Counted from the stretch's first letter, positions 9,001 through 18,385 are shown. The stretch: DNA of 64,000 bases from Polychytrium aggregatum (GCF_025602895.1 NW_026516261.1:186001-250000), one strand, 5' to 3'. Translations and numbers: made by a program. Notes: generated by a model from the sequence alone, not told the origin.

Positions 9001-10033
9001 CATGGACCTGAAAGATGGTCAGGGGTTGCGTTCCATGCCTGCATGCATCCAAAGACTCGCGCATCGAGCGGTAATCAATGCTGCAGACGCGGAGAGGAGC
9101 GTCCGAGCTGAGAGGAGGGGCGTGGACAAGGTCAGAATAATGTTCGACGGTTACTTTATTCTGAACAATGTCCGAAGAACAAACAACAGGAGGAGGTACA
9201 TCAAGGAGGGAAAGAGAACTGACAACAGAAGAAGGGGTTTGGGAAGAGCGAAGGGGTTCGGGAGGAACAAGACAAGAAGGGGAAGACGAAGGTGGGAGCG
9301 TAGGAGAGGAGCTTAGATCAATCAAAGGAGTGGAATCATCAAGAAGGGGAGTGACATTGGAGGAAGTGGAGCAAGACGAAAGAGAAGTAGTGCATGGAGA
9401 GGGGTCGGAATCAACAGAAGGAGGGAGACAAAGAAGACCGCGAGACCAGACAATCTTGGGCTCGGCGGTGCGCAACCAAGGAAAGCCAAGGATAAGTGGT
9501 TGATGTGGAGACCTGATCACATCGAACCGAAGGCGTTGCGAGACGTCCCCGAGAATCACCTCGAGTGGAGCAGTCTCGCGGAGGATGGGGCCAGACGACA
9601 GCGGCTTACCATCCACGCCTTCCACTGCCAAGGGCGAAGCCTTGGAGCAGGTGGGGACAGAGTGTCGAGCAACAAAGTCCTCGTCGATAAAGTTGCCAGA
9701 GGCACCAGAATCGACAAGTCCTTCGCACGACAGAGAATCACCAGAAGGAAGACGAACAGCGACGGGAACAACCAACGAGCAACGACGAACAGACGAAACA
9801 CAAGACTTTGGTTCGGTACCAGCTTCGGCACCAGGGTTGCGGCTAGCACAGACAGTTAACTTTGCCGAGGGTTGGCAGGACAGCTCAGGTATTTGCACCT
9901 GTGGATGAGGTGCAGTTCCCAGTGACACCAGAGGTGCCACGGGTACTATGCCAGAGCTGAGAGTGTCCGCCGGTCCAGAGGCAAGGCGAAGCTGTCCGCA
10001 CATCACTGCTTCCCCAGTACTTACCAAAGGCAC
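6011..10033 (-). CDS. pol: Family E Pol polyprotein (protease-RT-RNase H-integrase-chromodomain)
   Basis: This encodes all enzymes for reverse transcription and integration. Residues are counted from the first in-frame GTG at 10033, but there is no ATG and the frame stays open back to the slippery site at 10117, so expression as a Gag-Pol fusion is expected. Aspartic protease: Asp108-Ser-Gly. A long Ser/Pro-rich linker follows. RT has Tyr-Leu-Asp549-Asp550. RNase H has Asp-Ala-Ser-Asp-Phe-Ala. Integrase has an HHCC finger, Met-Asp-Phe-Ile, Ser-Asp-Arg-Gly-Ser-Gln-Phe and Thr-Asp-Gly-Gln-Thr-Glu. A GPF motif is followed by a chromodomain with the Tyr/Trp cage residues and Trp-Glu-Pro. The last three residues (Arg-Arg-Arg) and the stop are encoded by the polypurine tract. 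Frame is intact. Confidence 0.95.
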   Translation of the reverse strand: MPLVSTGEAVMCGQLRLASGPADTLSSGIVPVAPLVSLGTAPHPQVQIPELSCQPSAKLTVCASRNPGAEAGTEPKSCVSSVRRCSLVVPVAVRLPSGDSLSCEGLVDSGASGNFIDEDFVARHSVPTCSKASPLAVEGVDGKPLSSGPILRETAPLEVILGDVSQRLRFDVIRSPHQPLILGFPWLRTAEPKIVWSRGLLCLPPSVDSDPSPCTTSLSSCSTSSNVTPLLDDSTPLIDLSSSPTLPPSSSPSCLVPPEPLRSSQTPSSVVSSLSLLDVPPPVVCSSDIVQNKVTVEHYSDLVHAPPLSSDAPLRVCSIDYRSMRESLDACRHGTQPLTIFQVHVLPTDEPSTATVEVPAEYKDFLSVFSKQEADSLPPHRPYDCPIDLEPGKSPKFGPLYSLSEPELHALRDYLDENLAKGFVRPSSSPAGSPILFVKKKDGSLRLCVDYRALNGITVKNRYPLPLIGELLDRLRGAKVFTKLDLRGAYNLLRIRSGDEWKTAFRTRYGHFEYLVMPFGLTNAPATFQHFINDVLRTELDQFAIAYLDDILIYSADPSQHVEHVKQVLSKLRAAKLYCKLEKCEFSKTSVSFLGFMVSPEGIGMERSKLSAILDWPIPRNISDLRSFVGFANFYRRFIDGYAKIAGPMTRLFRKTHGFQWSREADKAFRSLKDAFVSEPVLVHPDPSKPFVVESDASDFALGCVLSQRGADDRLHPCSFHSRTLSNAERNYSIYEKELLAIKEAFEAWRHYLEGAQHPVAVLTDHKNLEYLATARILNQRHARWSQFLSRFDIRIQYRPGARNGKADALSRRSDYIPSSASVSRDPPLLLDPAAVIRVLRSRDARSSVASRSDPVDLLQLIAEEQARDPGLDKYRRDPKFVWNGQYLTFQNRIVVPESCRVPALKSCHDPVAVGHPGIRRTLALVSRQFWWQTYRKDVKEYVSTCDTCARSKAPRHKPFGFLLPLQTADRPWGTLTMDFITDLPKSKGHTCIFVVVCSLTKMAHFMSWRSLPSAEETASLFLDNVFRLHGLPDTVVSDRGSQFTSRFWKALCTQLGIQTSLSTAFHPQTDGQTERVNQVINQYLRCYTSYQQDDWAELLPLAEFSYNNLENSSTHASPFLATYGFHPRFEVPVVAGGPDVPSATERVEHLQRNLALLKENLEKAKSDYKHFSDLRRSQAPDLRPGDQVWVLTRNISTTRPSKKLDYQRIGPFTILEAVGTLAFRLDLPKDIKVHPVFHVSLLEPYKKNSLPGRVQAPPPAVVIDGNLEWEVEEILDSKFVRGKLHYLIDWKGYPVTDRSWEPADIVFAPTVAAEYHRRYPDKPGPRRTQDGTRRSLRRR

Positions 10034-10070
10034 CTTACCAATGTCTTCACTTTCGGAAGGCGGTGGGCAC

Positions 10071-10117
10071 GGCTCCGGTTCAAGGCCTTCACTTAGAACC
10101 GGGCCTGGTCGTTTCCC
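10071..10117 (-). promoter_or_regulatory. -1 frameshift signal of family E
   Basis: The heptamer G GGA AAC is at 10117-10111 in the gag frame. After a 5-nt spacer a stem forms between 10105-10096 and 10081-10071: 10 bp with one bulged A. The loop is 14 nt and begins with the gag stop TAA. Shifting by -1 enters the pol frame, which is open from here to 6011. Heptamer, spacing and stem all fit the classical programmed -1 frameshift. Confidence 0.8.
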
Positions 10118-11070
10118 GAACTGAAGTCTTGCACTTCTCCATCTTCGTAAACGATGGTGCGGATGATCCTCGGGCCGGGAGGTCCAGGGGGCGGTCCGGT
10201 AGCTCTGGTAGATCCAAACTTGACGGGGCAGTTTCGTACCAAGTGGCCCTTCTTGCCACAGTACAGGCAGAGTCCAAAGCGGCGGCGGCGTTGTTTCTCC
10301 TCGGCGGTCAGGGGTCCAGAGACGGCAGAGTCCACTTGCATGGGCTCGGAAACAATGTAGGAGGGGTGCGGCGGAGCGAGGACGGGCGCGGGAGCGATGG
10401 CGGGAACGGCAGCGGAGGCGGAACCAAAGGCGAACTGGGAAGACCGGTAGCGGGCAGGCGTGCTTCGGCGCTCTTGACGGCGCTCGCGGATTCGTGCATC
10501 GAGCTCGTTACAAAGCTCGATGTACTCCTCCAGATCTCGTGGCAGAGGGCGAACTCGCGAAAGTTCGTCTCTGACATCATCCGACAAGCCAAGTCGGAAG
10601 AACGAGATCTTTGCACCGTCGTTCCAAGTCGTATCGGCGGCAATACGAAGGAACTCGGATGCATAGACTGCGCACGGGCGGTTGCCCTGAGACAGTGTGG
10701 TGATCACTGACTCGGCAGTCCTGGCCCGATCAGGGTCGTCAAACACTTTGGAAAAGCGTTCTAGGAAATCGCCAAAAGAGTTGAGTCGGGGATCACCCAT
10801 CTCAAGCATCGGAGTCGCCCACTGGAGAGCCGGTCCAGTGAGCAGACTAATGACGAATCCGACCTTAATCGGGTCAGCAGGGAACCGGTGGGGCTGCATT
10901 CGTATATACAGTTTGCACTGATTTACGAATGCCCGGAACCCTTGCCGGTTACCGTCGTAACGGTCCGGCATCTGCACGCTGTACCCAGCGGCAGGAGCAT
11001 CGCGAGCTGTCCGGAGCTCGGCGAGCTCGGCCTCCAAGGCACGGAGGCGGTCCACGAGGGCAGGATCCAT
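10093..11070 (-). CDS. gag: Family E Gag (about 325 aa)
   Basis: I choose ATG 11068-11070 (Met-Asp-Pro-Ala-Leu-Val-Asp-Arg-Leu). The frame is open further up to an ATG at 11124, but those 18 residues are a poly-Phe and Ser-Pro run encoded by a 16-T homopolymer and a CCCAGT repeat, unlikely to be protein. An N-terminal heptad-like helix is followed by a capsid domain, a Pro/Ala linker, a Pro-Met-Gln-Val-Asp motif and a zinc knuckle Cys-x2-Cys-x4-His-x4-Cys. The basic run before the knuckle would help bind RNA. Confidence 0.9.
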   Translation of the reverse strand: MDPALVDRLRALEAELAELRTARDAPAAGYSVQMPDRYDGNRQGFRAFVNQCKLYIRMQPHRFPADPIKVGFVISLLTGPALQWATPMLEMGDPRLNSFGDFLERFSKVFDDPDRARTAESVITTLSQGNRPCAVYASEFLRIAADTTWNDGAKISFFRLGLSDDVRDELSRVRPLPRDLEEYIELCNELDARIRERRQERRSTPARYRSSQFAFGSASAAVPAIAPAPVLAPPHPSYIVSEPMQVDSAVSGPLTAEEKQRRRRFGLCLYCGKKGHLVRNCPVKFGSTRATGPPPGPPGPRIIRTIVYEDGEVQDFSSGNDQARF

Positions 11071-11073
11071 GGC

Positions 11074-11110
11074 GGGACTGGGACTGGGACTGGGAAAAAA
11101 AAAAAAAAAA
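11074..11110 (-). repeat. GGGACT repeat and 16-base A tract in the E leader
   Basis: On the + strand three GGGACT units (from 11074) run into A16 at 11095-11110. The homopolymer length may be a sequencing uncertainty. It affects only the region upstream of the preferred gag start. Confidence 0.7.
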
Positions 11111-11237
11111 GCGAGGAGGTTCAAGAACAGGAGAGCGAAGAGGGCTCAGACACAAGTGTGCTTGAGGTTCGGACAGGACTAGGAAAGGGGCGGGGCTAGG
11201 AGCGGAAGATACCAAGCAGGTGGTATCAGTAGAAGAG

Positions 11238-11249
11238 AGTTCGAACAAA
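11238..11249 (-). promoter_or_regulatory. Self-priming site of family E
   Basis: On the minus strand TTTGTTCGAACT begins 1 nt after the 5' LTR. It is the exact complement of AGTTCGAACAAA inside the LTR (minus strand, 11349-11338). It does not begin with TGG, so it is not a tRNA site. In the Tf1/sushi group the first bases of the transcript fold back to such a site and prime cDNA synthesis; here the match is 12 nt. Confidence 0.75.
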
Positions 11250-11250
11250 G

Positions 11251-11669
11251 TGTAAGGAGTGAACAAGCGCAAGGACGAAGACCAAGTGCTTGGTATGAGC
11301 TTTATTAGCTTTTAGCCCCGAACACCAAAGAACAAGTTTTGTTCGAACTGGTGTTCAACATAGGCTCAGACATGCAGGGCTATTTATAGACCGGGAGAAG
11401 GTCGAGGGGCAAAAGTGGGCGAGAAGGGTGGAGCATCACAGAGAAGCGAGAAGGGGGTGCGAGAGTGGCTGGTGTGCAAGCGAGAGAGGCTTGGCACAGC
11501 CCGGGGACATGTGCCGAGCGGTGGGGGAGGCAGGAAACCAGTAGACGCGGGTGGCAACGGCGCGTGCTCATGCATGGGGGCAAACAAACACGTGGGGACT
11601 CATGATTGGTGCGGAGGGCGAGAGCATGCGGGACAATCTCATTGGTCCGTTGTGATGCTGGTCATCACA
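11251..11669 (-). repeat. 5' LTR of E (419 bp) with promoter
   Basis: Matches 5592-6010 by eye. On the minus strand, TATAAATA (11388-11381) lies with its first base 39 nt upstream of the first base of the self-priming 12-mer (11349), so transcription probably starts at or near that A. An inverted repeat GAACACC...GGTGTTC encloses the 12-mer. Confidence 0.9.
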
Positions 11670-12747
11670 GAACCCGAGGTAAGTAACACGGTTTTGGAAG
11701 AAGGAGCACTTCTCTGGCTTGACTCTGAGCTGGTACTGACGCAGTCTCTTGAATACTTCTTCCAGGTGTTCCAGGTGTTTGGCTTCGTCTTCGGAGGCAA
11801 TCAGGATGTCATCGACGTACACGAACACGTAGTCGTCGATGACGTCTCTGAAGACGTCGTTCATGGCACTCTGGAACACCGAGGGACTGTTCGCGAGGCC
11901 GAATGGCATGACCAGCCATTCGAAGTGGCCGTACTTGGTCCTGAAGGCGGTCTTGTCGGTGTCGTCAGGTGAGATTCGGATTTGATGGAATCCTCGTTGC
12001 AGGTCGAGCTTTGAGAACACTTTGCATTTGGAGAGGCGGTCGATCATCTCACGCATGTTAGGGAGCGCGGTACGATCCTTGATGGTGATGCGGTTCAGAG
12101 CGCGGTAGTCGAACACGAGTCTGAACTTCTCTCCTTGTTTCACCCAGAAGATCGGAGCACCGTACGGGGACACGGATTTCTGGATGTGACCGATCTTGAG
12201 GAGCCTGGTAAGTTCTTCTTTGAGGCGTTCTAACTCCTCTTGTGGCATTTGGTACAGGGAGGACCAAGTCGGTTTGGAGTTCGGCTCCAACTTGATGGAC
12301 ATGTCAATGCCGGGACGACTTGGTGGCAGCGAGGTAAGGTCTTGGAAGACATCTTGGTACTGGGATACGAGGTTTGTTTGGATCTTGGTGAGGTTCTTGG
12401 TTGCTTGTTCTGGGTTCATGGATTCTTGGTTGATAACCTCGCTTGTGATTTGACAGATGAAAACTGGGGAAGACTGGGCGATGTGCCGAAGCACCTTGGA
12501 CTTGATGAAGTAAGTACTCTTGAGTTCGTGGATGGTCAGGGGAGTTTGCTTGTCGATGGGGGCGGCTACCCAAGTGTGGGTCGTGCCGCCGTGGGAAAAC
12601 TGGACGGTGTTGGTGGGCCAGTCGATCCTGGGATTGACGGCGTTTAGCCAATTCTTTCCGAGGATGACGTCCCAGAGGATCGGGGCGGTGAAGAAGTCCA
12701 TGATCGCACAGTAATCGTGGATCTGGAAAGGGGACTGAGGGAGTAGT
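11670..12747 (-). pseudogene. pol: Pol 5' part: protease tail and RT (family D, copy X)
   Basis: The frame is open from 12747 to the E insertion. The first part resembles the end of an aspartic protease (Asp-Val-Ile-Leu-Gly-Lys-Asn-Trp-Leu). RT follows, with Phe-Asp-Tyr-Arg-Ala-Leu-Asn, Lys-Leu-Asp-Leu, Met-Pro-Phe-Gly-Leu and the catalytic Tyr-Val-Asp-Asp. Upstream protease and gag are removed by A1 at 12748. It continues in frame at 5591 once the GAACC duplication is allowed for. Confidence 0.85.
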
Positions 12748-13056
12748 TGTAACGTCCACTACTGGGACGTTGGGGCAAGACGGGGAGGGAGGGGGTACAA
12801 GACAAGACAGGACGGGGCAGAACAGGGCGGTGCTAGGCTACTCTAGCGGACGGGTGAGCTCGGGGAGCACTTACGTTTATTCACGATAAAACCGAACTCC
12901 AGACAAACGGGGGGAACGGGGGCAACCCGCAGGTATACCCTGCGGTGGCCTGCCTGCGGTGCGTGAAAACGCAAAGCGCAGCACAGGTCACGACCCACTG
13001 CGCCGCGCAGTACGCGCAGTACGCGCAGCACAGCGTCGGAGATACCATCTCCTACA
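12748..13056 (-). repeat. 3' LTR of A1 (309 bp)
   Basis: Full-length A LTR. In element orientation it begins TGTAGGAG and ends GGACGTTACA. Confidence 0.97.
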
Positions 13057-13065
13057 CTCCCACAC

Positions 13066-16000
13066 TTAAGAAGGCTTCCTGCGAGGAGCCCTGCGTGTGC
13101 TCTTTATTTGGGGCTCCTCGAGGTGTTTACCGTATTTACTCAGCTCCTCGGGTGCATGGGACAAGTCCTCCAGTGTTTGCCATGTGTTGCCCGAGTGTGG
13201 GTAACCAACCCACTTGACATAAAACCGAAGTGACCCATCAGCCACTTTCTTGTGCCTCACGATCCTTTCGACTTCATATTCTTGAGTATAGTATTGTCCG
13301 AGGTCGTCTTCCAGTGGTGCGTCGTCCGGGACACCTTCGTCGGCGTCGGGGAACTGTGCTGGACTGCGGGTCGTGTGGCGACGCAGCTTGGACACATGGA
13401 AGACAGGATGGAGCTTGCTTCCAGGTGGCAAGTCCAACAGGTAGTTGAGGGGACTGGGTCGGGCCGCTATCTTGAACGGTCCTCGGTACTTGGGCAACAA
13501 CTTCTTTGACTGGGCTTCGGGGACCTTGATGTTGTCGGCGTCCAGGTAGACAAGGTCTCCAACTTCAAAGGAGACATCCTGGTGTCGGCGGTCGTAGTAC
13601 TTCGCCATCACTTGTTGCGCATCCGTGAGCGCGTCGGCGATCATCTTGTGTCGGACTTGATGATCTTTGACAAAGGCACTTGGTTTGGGAGGCAATCCAG
13701 CCGTGGACTCGGTCAGTGTCAAGGAGGTGGGAACATCAGGCTGGAATCCGTAGAGCGCCTCAAAGGGGCTCAAGCCAGTTGTGCTCGACTTGGCGGTGTT
13801 GTATGCAAACTCTGCATGACTCAGCTGTATGTCCCAGTCGTCTTGGCTGGTCGAGGCGTATGTCCTCAGGTATTGCTCGAGGGTGCGGATCGTCCGCTCG
13901 GACTGTCCATCCGTTTGTTGGTGGTGCGAGGTTGACATGTTCAGCTTGGTGCCGAGATGGTCGAACAGACTTGTCCAAAACAAGGAGGTGAATCGGGGGT
14001 CTCGATCACTGACGATGGACTTTGGGAGGCCGTGGTGCTTGAACACATGCTTGAAGAACAGCAGTGCAAGGTCAGGCGCGGAGCATGTCGTCTGGCACGG
14101 CACAAAGTGTGCCATCTTGCTGAACCTGTCGACAAAGACAGCGATTGCATCGTGGTCCAACTTGGTCGTCGGTAGATGCGTGATGAGATCCATGGACATG
14201 CTGGTCCAGGGGCGGTCGGGAACAGGCAGGGGTTGCAGCAATCCTTGCTCTCGGGTCGTGCGTGACTTGACCATCTTGCAGGTATGGCAGGACTCGATGT
14301 ACTTCTCGACGGTGCGCTTCATTCCAGGCCAGTATGCGACTTTGGCCAGTCGGTCGTATGTCTTCTCGACTCCAAAGTGTCCAGCGAGGGGCGAGTCGTG
14401 GACCTCTTGGAGCAACTTGGTCTTCAACGACGGAATGTCCGGCACACAGACACGGCTGTCCTTCTTCAGGAGGAGCAGGCCATCACGCACTGTGTACTCG
14501 GATGATTCGTCGTCCTTGGGGAGCTTAGACACCTTTCGGAACAGTTCTCCGAACTGTTTGTCGTTGGCGATGTTGTCTCGGACAACATCCAGCATCGTGT
14601 TGTCGACACTGACAGTCGACTCGTACAGTGACGCCAATTGGTAGTCGGGGCGTCGGGACAGTGCGTCAGGCACCACATTGAGTTTGCCTTTCTGGTATAC
14701 AACCTCGTAGTTGTACTCGGCGAGGAACTCCATCCATCGCGCTTGGCGTCGGCTCAGGTTCTTCTTGGTGTCGAGGTAACGCAGTGACTGGTGGTCCGTC
14801 ACAATCTTGAAGGGCTTGGCGGTACCGTGGAGGTACACTCGGAACTTCTGCAGCGCGTAGATGATCGCAAGCTGCTCCTTCTCGTGCACGGGATAGTTGA
14901 TCTCGTGTTGGGACAGTTTGCGCGACTCGAAGGCAACGGGCCTTCCCTCCTGCATCAAAACAGCTCCCACCGCAAAGTCGGAGGCGTCGGTGTGCACGGA
15001 GACATCCGTGTTCGGGTCGAACACAGCGAGGACAGGAGCGTTCGTCAAGGCGTGCTTGAGGGTCTCGAACGCTTGGCGTTGTGGGTGGTCCCACACGAAG
15101 GGGCACTCTTTGCGGAGTAGGTCTGTGAGTGGACCGGCAGTGCGCGCCAGATCGGGGATGAATCGGCGGTAGTAGTTGACGAGACCGAGAAACGACTGCA
15201 CGTCAGAGACGCATGCGAGCGGCGGCCACTCGACCACAGACTTGACCTTGGCGGGGTCGACTTCGATTCCTCTTCCTGAGACAACGTGTCCCAGGAACGG
15301 GACTTGATTCTTGAAGAACTCACACTTGGACAGTTTGGCATACAACTTGTGCTCGCGTAGCTTGGCCAGCACGCGGGCGACATGACCTTCATGGGTCGCT
15401 TCATCCTTGCTGTACACAAGGATATCATCCAGGTACACGATGACAGAGTTGTCGAGCTCTTGGCGGAACACATCGTTCATCAGCTGCATGAACGTGGCAG
15501 GTGCGTTCGTCAATCCGAACGGCAGCACTAGGAACTCGTACAGTCCGTAGCGAGTCCTGAAGGCGGTCTTGTGGACATCATCCTCGTGGATGCGGATCTG
15601 ATGGTAGCCTGAGCGGAGGTCTATCTTGCTAAAGACCTTTGCTCCACTCAGACGATCCATCAACTCGTCGATCCTGGGCAACGGGTAGGTGTTCTTGATG
15701 GTCTGTTTGTTTAGTGCGCGATAGTCGACGCACATCCTGAGATCACCTTCTTTCTTCTTGACAAAGAGCACTGGTGCACCATACGGTGACTGGCTCGGGC
15801 GGATGAACCCATGGGCGAGGAGGTCATCCAACTGGCGCTTGAGTTCGTCCATCTCCGTCAGCGACAGTTGGTACGTCGGTCTTGACGGAGGCGACGAGCC
15901 TGGTTCGATGTCGATGCGATGATCGACGGTGCGTTGGGGTGGCAGGCATTGTGGCAACTGGTCGGGGAATACGTCCTTGTACTCGTCGAGCAGCTTGGTC

Positions 16001-16998
16001 ACCACAGGCGGGGGACCGGGACCGGCTTGGTCGGTGTCGTCGACCTCACGCACGACACAGAGGAACGACGTGTCCTTCTTGATCAGCCTCTTGAATTGCA
16101 TGGCTGAGAGGAGAGGTGGCATGTTGGGTGAGGCCATGCCCTGCAGGACAATGTCAGGGCCAACACGGACAGTGCGGCCTTTCCAGTCGACGACTGGAGT
16201 CGGCTCGGCACGAGCAAGCCAGCTCATGCCGAGGATGGCATCGAACTTGGTGTCGATCACTTGGAACAACAGGACAGGATGGTACTTGGGATGGAGGGCC
16301 ACTCGCAGGACCACTTGGTGTGTGCACTGCTGCACACGATCGTCTGCAAGCGCCACACTCATCGGCGACTTCTTCTTGGTTGCATGTATGTTGAGCTCCT
16401 GGAGCAAGCGTCTGCTGACAAAGTTGCAGCTTGCTCCAGAGTCCACCATCATTCGGACGGTGTGACCTTGGACGGTGGCAGGGAGGTACAGCAGGGACTC
16501 TTCATGGTCCTCCTGCACAGCCTCCTGCACCATGACTTGACTTGGGGGAACGGGCGACACTTGGTCTTGGTTGGCTTCATCACGGCCACTCGGACATTTT
16601 GGATAGGGTTCGGCCATTGCGGGGGCCTGCGGCGTCAGCACGCCATTGCACACGACGTCCACGGCTTGCGGACACATGTCGGAAGCATCCGACACACACG
16701 ACTTGACAGGGGTGAGGGCACAGGCGGTCCTGTCCCTCAAGGGTTCTTGATTTTCTTTTTTGTTTTGGTTTTCAATTTTGGTTTTCTCTTCACGTTCGTG
16801 GAGAGGCAGGCGGCTTGCGCCACCATGCACCTCTCGCACGACGCACAACACTTGGTTTGTTTCTCCTTCGGGGGAGGGGGCGAGGTGAACTTCCTCTGGA
16901 GACGCGTGGACTGCATTGAGCAATCCACGGCGTTGGTCTCCTACTAGGGCTCCAGAGCCACCTAGTAGGGTCGGCCGTTTCCCGACTTCATGGGGCAC
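13066..16998 (-). CDS. pol: Family A Pol, copy A1 (1,310 codons)
   Basis: Translation is the same as A2 pol (see 19240-23172, where domains and residues are given). The frame is uninterrupted. The heptamer that joins it to gag is at 16977-16983. Expression is doubtful because the 5' LTR promoter region upstream of LTR position 192 has been lost. Confidence 0.95.
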   Translation of the reverse strand: MPHEVGKRPTLLGGSGALVGDQRRGLLNAVHASPEEVHLAPSPEGETNQVLCVVREVHGGASRLPLHEREEKTKIENQNKKENQEPLRDRTACALTPVKSCVSDASDMCPQAVDVVCNGVLTPQAPAMAEPYPKCPSGRDEANQDQVSPVPPSQVMVQEAVQEDHEESLLYLPATVQGHTVRMMVDSGASCNFVSRRLLQELNIHATKKKSPMSVALADDRVQQCTHQVVLRVALHPKYHPVLLFQVIDTKFDAILGMSWLARAEPTPVVDWKGRTVRVGPDIVLQGMASPNMPPLLSAMQFKRLIKKDTSFLCVVREVDDTDQAGPGPPPVVTKLLDEYKDVFPDQLPQCLPPQRTVDHRIDIEPGSSPPSRPTYQLSLTEMDELKRQLDDLLAHGFIRPSQSPYGAPVLFVKKKEGDLRMCVDYRALNKQTIKNTYPLPRIDELMDRLSGAKVFSKIDLRSGYHQIRIHEDDVHKTAFRTRYGLYEFLVLPFGLTNAPATFMQLMNDVFRQELDNSVIVYLDDILVYSKDEATHEGHVARVLAKLREHKLYAKLSKCEFFKNQVPFLGHVVSGRGIEVDPAKVKSVVEWPPLACVSDVQSFLGLVNYYRRFIPDLARTAGPLTDLLRKECPFVWDHPQRQAFETLKHALTNAPVLAVFDPNTDVSVHTDASDFAVGAVLMQEGRPVAFESRKLSQHEINYPVHEKEQLAIIYALQKFRVYLHGTAKPFKIVTDHQSLRYLDTKKNLSRRQARWMEFLAEYNYEVVYQKGKLNVVPDALSRRPDYQLASLYESTVSVDNTMLDVVRDNIANDKQFGELFRKVSKLPKDDESSEYTVRDGLLLLKKDSRVCVPDIPSLKTKLLQEVHDSPLAGHFGVEKTYDRLAKVAYWPGMKRTVEKYIESCHTCKMVKSRTTREQGLLQPLPVPDRPWTSMSMDLITHLPTTKLDHDAIAVFVDRFSKMAHFVPCQTTCSAPDLALLFFKHVFKHHGLPKSIVSDRDPRFTSLFWTSLFDHLGTKLNMSTSHHQQTDGQSERTIRTLEQYLRTYASTSQDDWDIQLSHAEFAYNTAKSSTTGLSPFEALYGFQPDVPTSLTLTESTAGLPPKPSAFVKDHQVRHKMIADALTDAQQVMAKYYDRRHQDVSFEVGDLVYLDADNIKVPEAQSKKLLPKYRGPFKIAARPSPLNYLLDLPPGSKLHPVFHVSKLRRHTTRSPAQFPDADEGVPDDAPLEDDLGQYYTQEYEVERIVRHKKVADGSLRFYVKWVGYPHSGNTWQTLEDLSHAPEELSKYGKHLEEPQIKSTRRAPRRKPS

Positions 16999-17783
16999 TC
17001 CTTGGCCTGGTGTCCCGGTCGGTGACAGAAGAAGCAGGAACCATGGCGGAGGTCCTCCTGCTTCTGTCTGTCCTTGGGGGAGACAGTGGCAGCTTGCTGG
17101 AACCGGGAGCGGGGAGGGCCACGAGCCTCCATGGCGTTGACGTCAACGTCCATGGGCTCAGGCATGGGTCTTGCGGGCGGGGCCGGGCGAGGCGGACGGG
17201 CTGGGACGTGATGAGACCGATGGCCGCCTGCCAGCTGCGGGTAGAACTGGCGGCCATGGTACTGGACGTTGTCGAGGTTCTCGGCAACGTCCATCATCAC
17301 GTCCAGGGACTTGCGGGCATCAGGGTTGCTGGCGATGTACTCTCTGATCTTGGGCTTGAGGCCCTTCTGGAAGAGGTACATCGCATCAGCAGAGCCCAGC
17401 TCCTCAATCTGGGAGGAGAGGTCTTCAAACTCCTCGATGTAGCGGGTCACAGAACCACGCTGCACGAGAGAGTATAGCTTGTCACGGGCAATGAGTTCAG
17501 CATTGGGGCTGCCGAAGCGGCGACGGAGGCGGTCCTTGAAGTCGTCAAACACACCTTCGCTCTGCTCGTCGAACCCTTGGCGGCGGTACCAACGGTACGC
17601 CTGGTCCTTTAAGCAGAGCTTGGCGGCGACGATGTGGTGGGTGGGGGCGACTTGGGCAGCATCGAGGTAGTCCTCGAGTTGCTGCAGCCAGTCCTCCACC
17701 GAGGAGGAGCGGCTCTTCCCAGTAAACACTGGGGCACGGAAGGTCTTGAGGAAGGCTTCCGGAAGTGGGCGGGGGTTGCTCAT
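16962..17783 (-). CDS. gag: Family A Gag, copy A1 (273 aa)
   Basis: Same protein as A2 Gag. It overlaps pol by 37 bp. Primer-binding site at 17894-17905. Confidence 0.95.
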   Translation of the reverse strand: MSNPRPLPEAFLKTFRAPVFTGKSRSSSVEDWLQQLEDYLDAAQVAPTHHIVAAKLCLKDQAYRWYRRQGFDEQSEGVFDDFKDRLRRRFGSPNAELIARDKLYSLVQRGSVTRYIEEFEDLSSQIEELGSADAMYLFQKGLKPKIREYIASNPDARKSLDVMMDVAENLDNVQYHGRQFYPQLAGGHRSHHVPARPPRPAPPARPMPEPMDVDVNAMEARGPPRSRFQQAATVSPKDRQKQEDLRHGSCFFCHRPGHQAKECPMKSGNGRPY

Positions 17784-17905
17784 GGCAGGGGCAGGCTCCA
17801 GGGACAGAGAGGAGAGTCGGTCGGCAAGAGAGGCGGGATCCAGCTTGAGGATCTAGAAAGAGGACAAACAGGACGAAAACAAGACGAGGATTTCCGATGC
17901 TACCA

Positions 17906-18023
17906 TGTAACGTCCACTACTGGGACGTTGGGGCAAGACGGGGAGGGAGGGGGTACAAGACAAGACAGGACGGGGCAGAACAGGGCGGTGCTAGGCTACT
18001 CTAGCGGACGGGTGAGCTCGGGG
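17906..18023 (-). repeat. 5' LTR fragment of A1 (LTR positions 309-192)
   Basis: 118 bp of LTR next to the primer-binding site, ending in CGGGG where A2 starts. LTR positions 1-105 reappear in the same orientation at 23491-23595, but their flanks show they come from a different LTR (A5). Confidence 0.9.
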
Positions 18024-18332
18024 TGTAGGAGATGGTATCTCCGACGCTGTGCTGCGCGTACTGCGCGTACTGCGCGGCGCAGTGGGTCGTGACCTGTGCT
18101 GCGCTTTGCGTTTTCACGCACCGCAGGCAGGCCACCGCAGGGTATACCTGCGGGTTGCCCCCGTTCCCCCCGTTTGTCTGGAGTTCGGTTTTATCGTGAA
18201 TAAACGTAAGTGCTCCCCGAGCTCACCCGTCCGCTAGAGTAGCCTAGCACCGCCCTGTTCTGCCCCGTCCTGTCTTGTCTTGTACCCCCTCCCTCCCCGT
18301 CTTGCCCCAACGTCCCAGTAGTGGACGTTACA
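18024..18332 (+). repeat. 5' LTR of A2 (309 bp)
   Basis: Landmarks in LTR coordinates: terminal inverted repeat GGAGATGGTATCTCC (5-19); tandem CTGCGCGTA (29-46); a TATA-like palindrome CCGCAGGGTATACCTGCGG (112-130); AATAAA (176-181); a GTAAGT 5' splice-site consensus (183-188); and a second inverted repeat AACGTCC...GGACGTT (286-306). It starts TG and ends CA. Confidence 0.97.
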
Positions 18333-18385
18333 TGGTAGCATCGGAAATCCTCGTCTTGTTTTCGTCCTGTTTGTCCTCTTTCTAG
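18332..18385 (+). other. Leader uORF of family A, in frame with gag
   Basis: An ATG formed by the last LTR base plus the primer-binding site opens a 17-codon frame ending at TAG 18383-18385. After that one stop the same frame is open through 18386-18454 into Gag. The TAG sits at the end of a pyrimidine tract (TTTCTAG) that looks like a 3' splice site. Readthrough, or splicing from GTAAGT at 18206, would extend or reorganise the Gag start. Confidence 0.5.
18333..18344 (+). promoter_or_regulatory. Primer-binding site of family A (tRNA-iMet type)
   Basis: TGGTAGCATCGG directly follows the LTR. The equivalent sites are at 17894-17905 (A1), 38764-38775 (A3), 30852-30863 (A4), 39294-39305 (A5), 42504-42515 (A6), 44756-44767 (A7) and 50811-50822 (A8). 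Confidence 0.85.

Larger units (their letters stand above)
5592..11669 (-). mobile_element. Complete family E Ty3/gypsy chromovirus (6,078 bp)
   Basis: Two 419-bp LTRs (5592-6010 and 11251-11669) look identical by eye. They flank gag and pol, both open, with GAACC target duplications on each side. The order on the minus strand is 5' LTR, self-priming site, gag, -1 frameshift site, pol with chromodomain, purine tract, 3' LTR. Intact frames and matching LTRs point to a recent, possibly competent insertion. It disrupts the D copy X pol. Confidence 0.95.
3574..12747 (-). mobile_element. Family D element copy X, split by E and cut by A1
   Basis: Minus-strand pol sequence occupies 11670-12747 (protease tail and RT) and 3574-5591 (RNase H and integrase). 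The 6,078-bp E element is inserted between them with the 5-bp duplication GAACC (5587-5591 and 11670-11674). The upstream side is cut at 12747/12748 by the 3' LTR of A1. Gag and 5' LTR of this copy are not in the window. Assignment to family D rests on the D LTR directly downstream of pol. Confidence 0.75.
12748..18023 (-). mobile_element. Family A element, copy A1 (5' LTR broken)
   Basis: A minus-strand A element with complete 3' LTR, pol, gag and primer-binding site. Its 5' LTR stops at LTR position 192 where A2 begins. The left flank is GTAGT (12743-12747) in D pol. The expected partner flank, and LTR positions 106-191, are not found at the other side of A2. Confidence 0.95.

Noticed and set aside
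11221-11229. TGGTATCAG near the E 5' LTR, like the plant-type tRNA-Met primer site
   Set aside because: It is on the wrong strand and not adjacent to the LTR end in the element's orientation.
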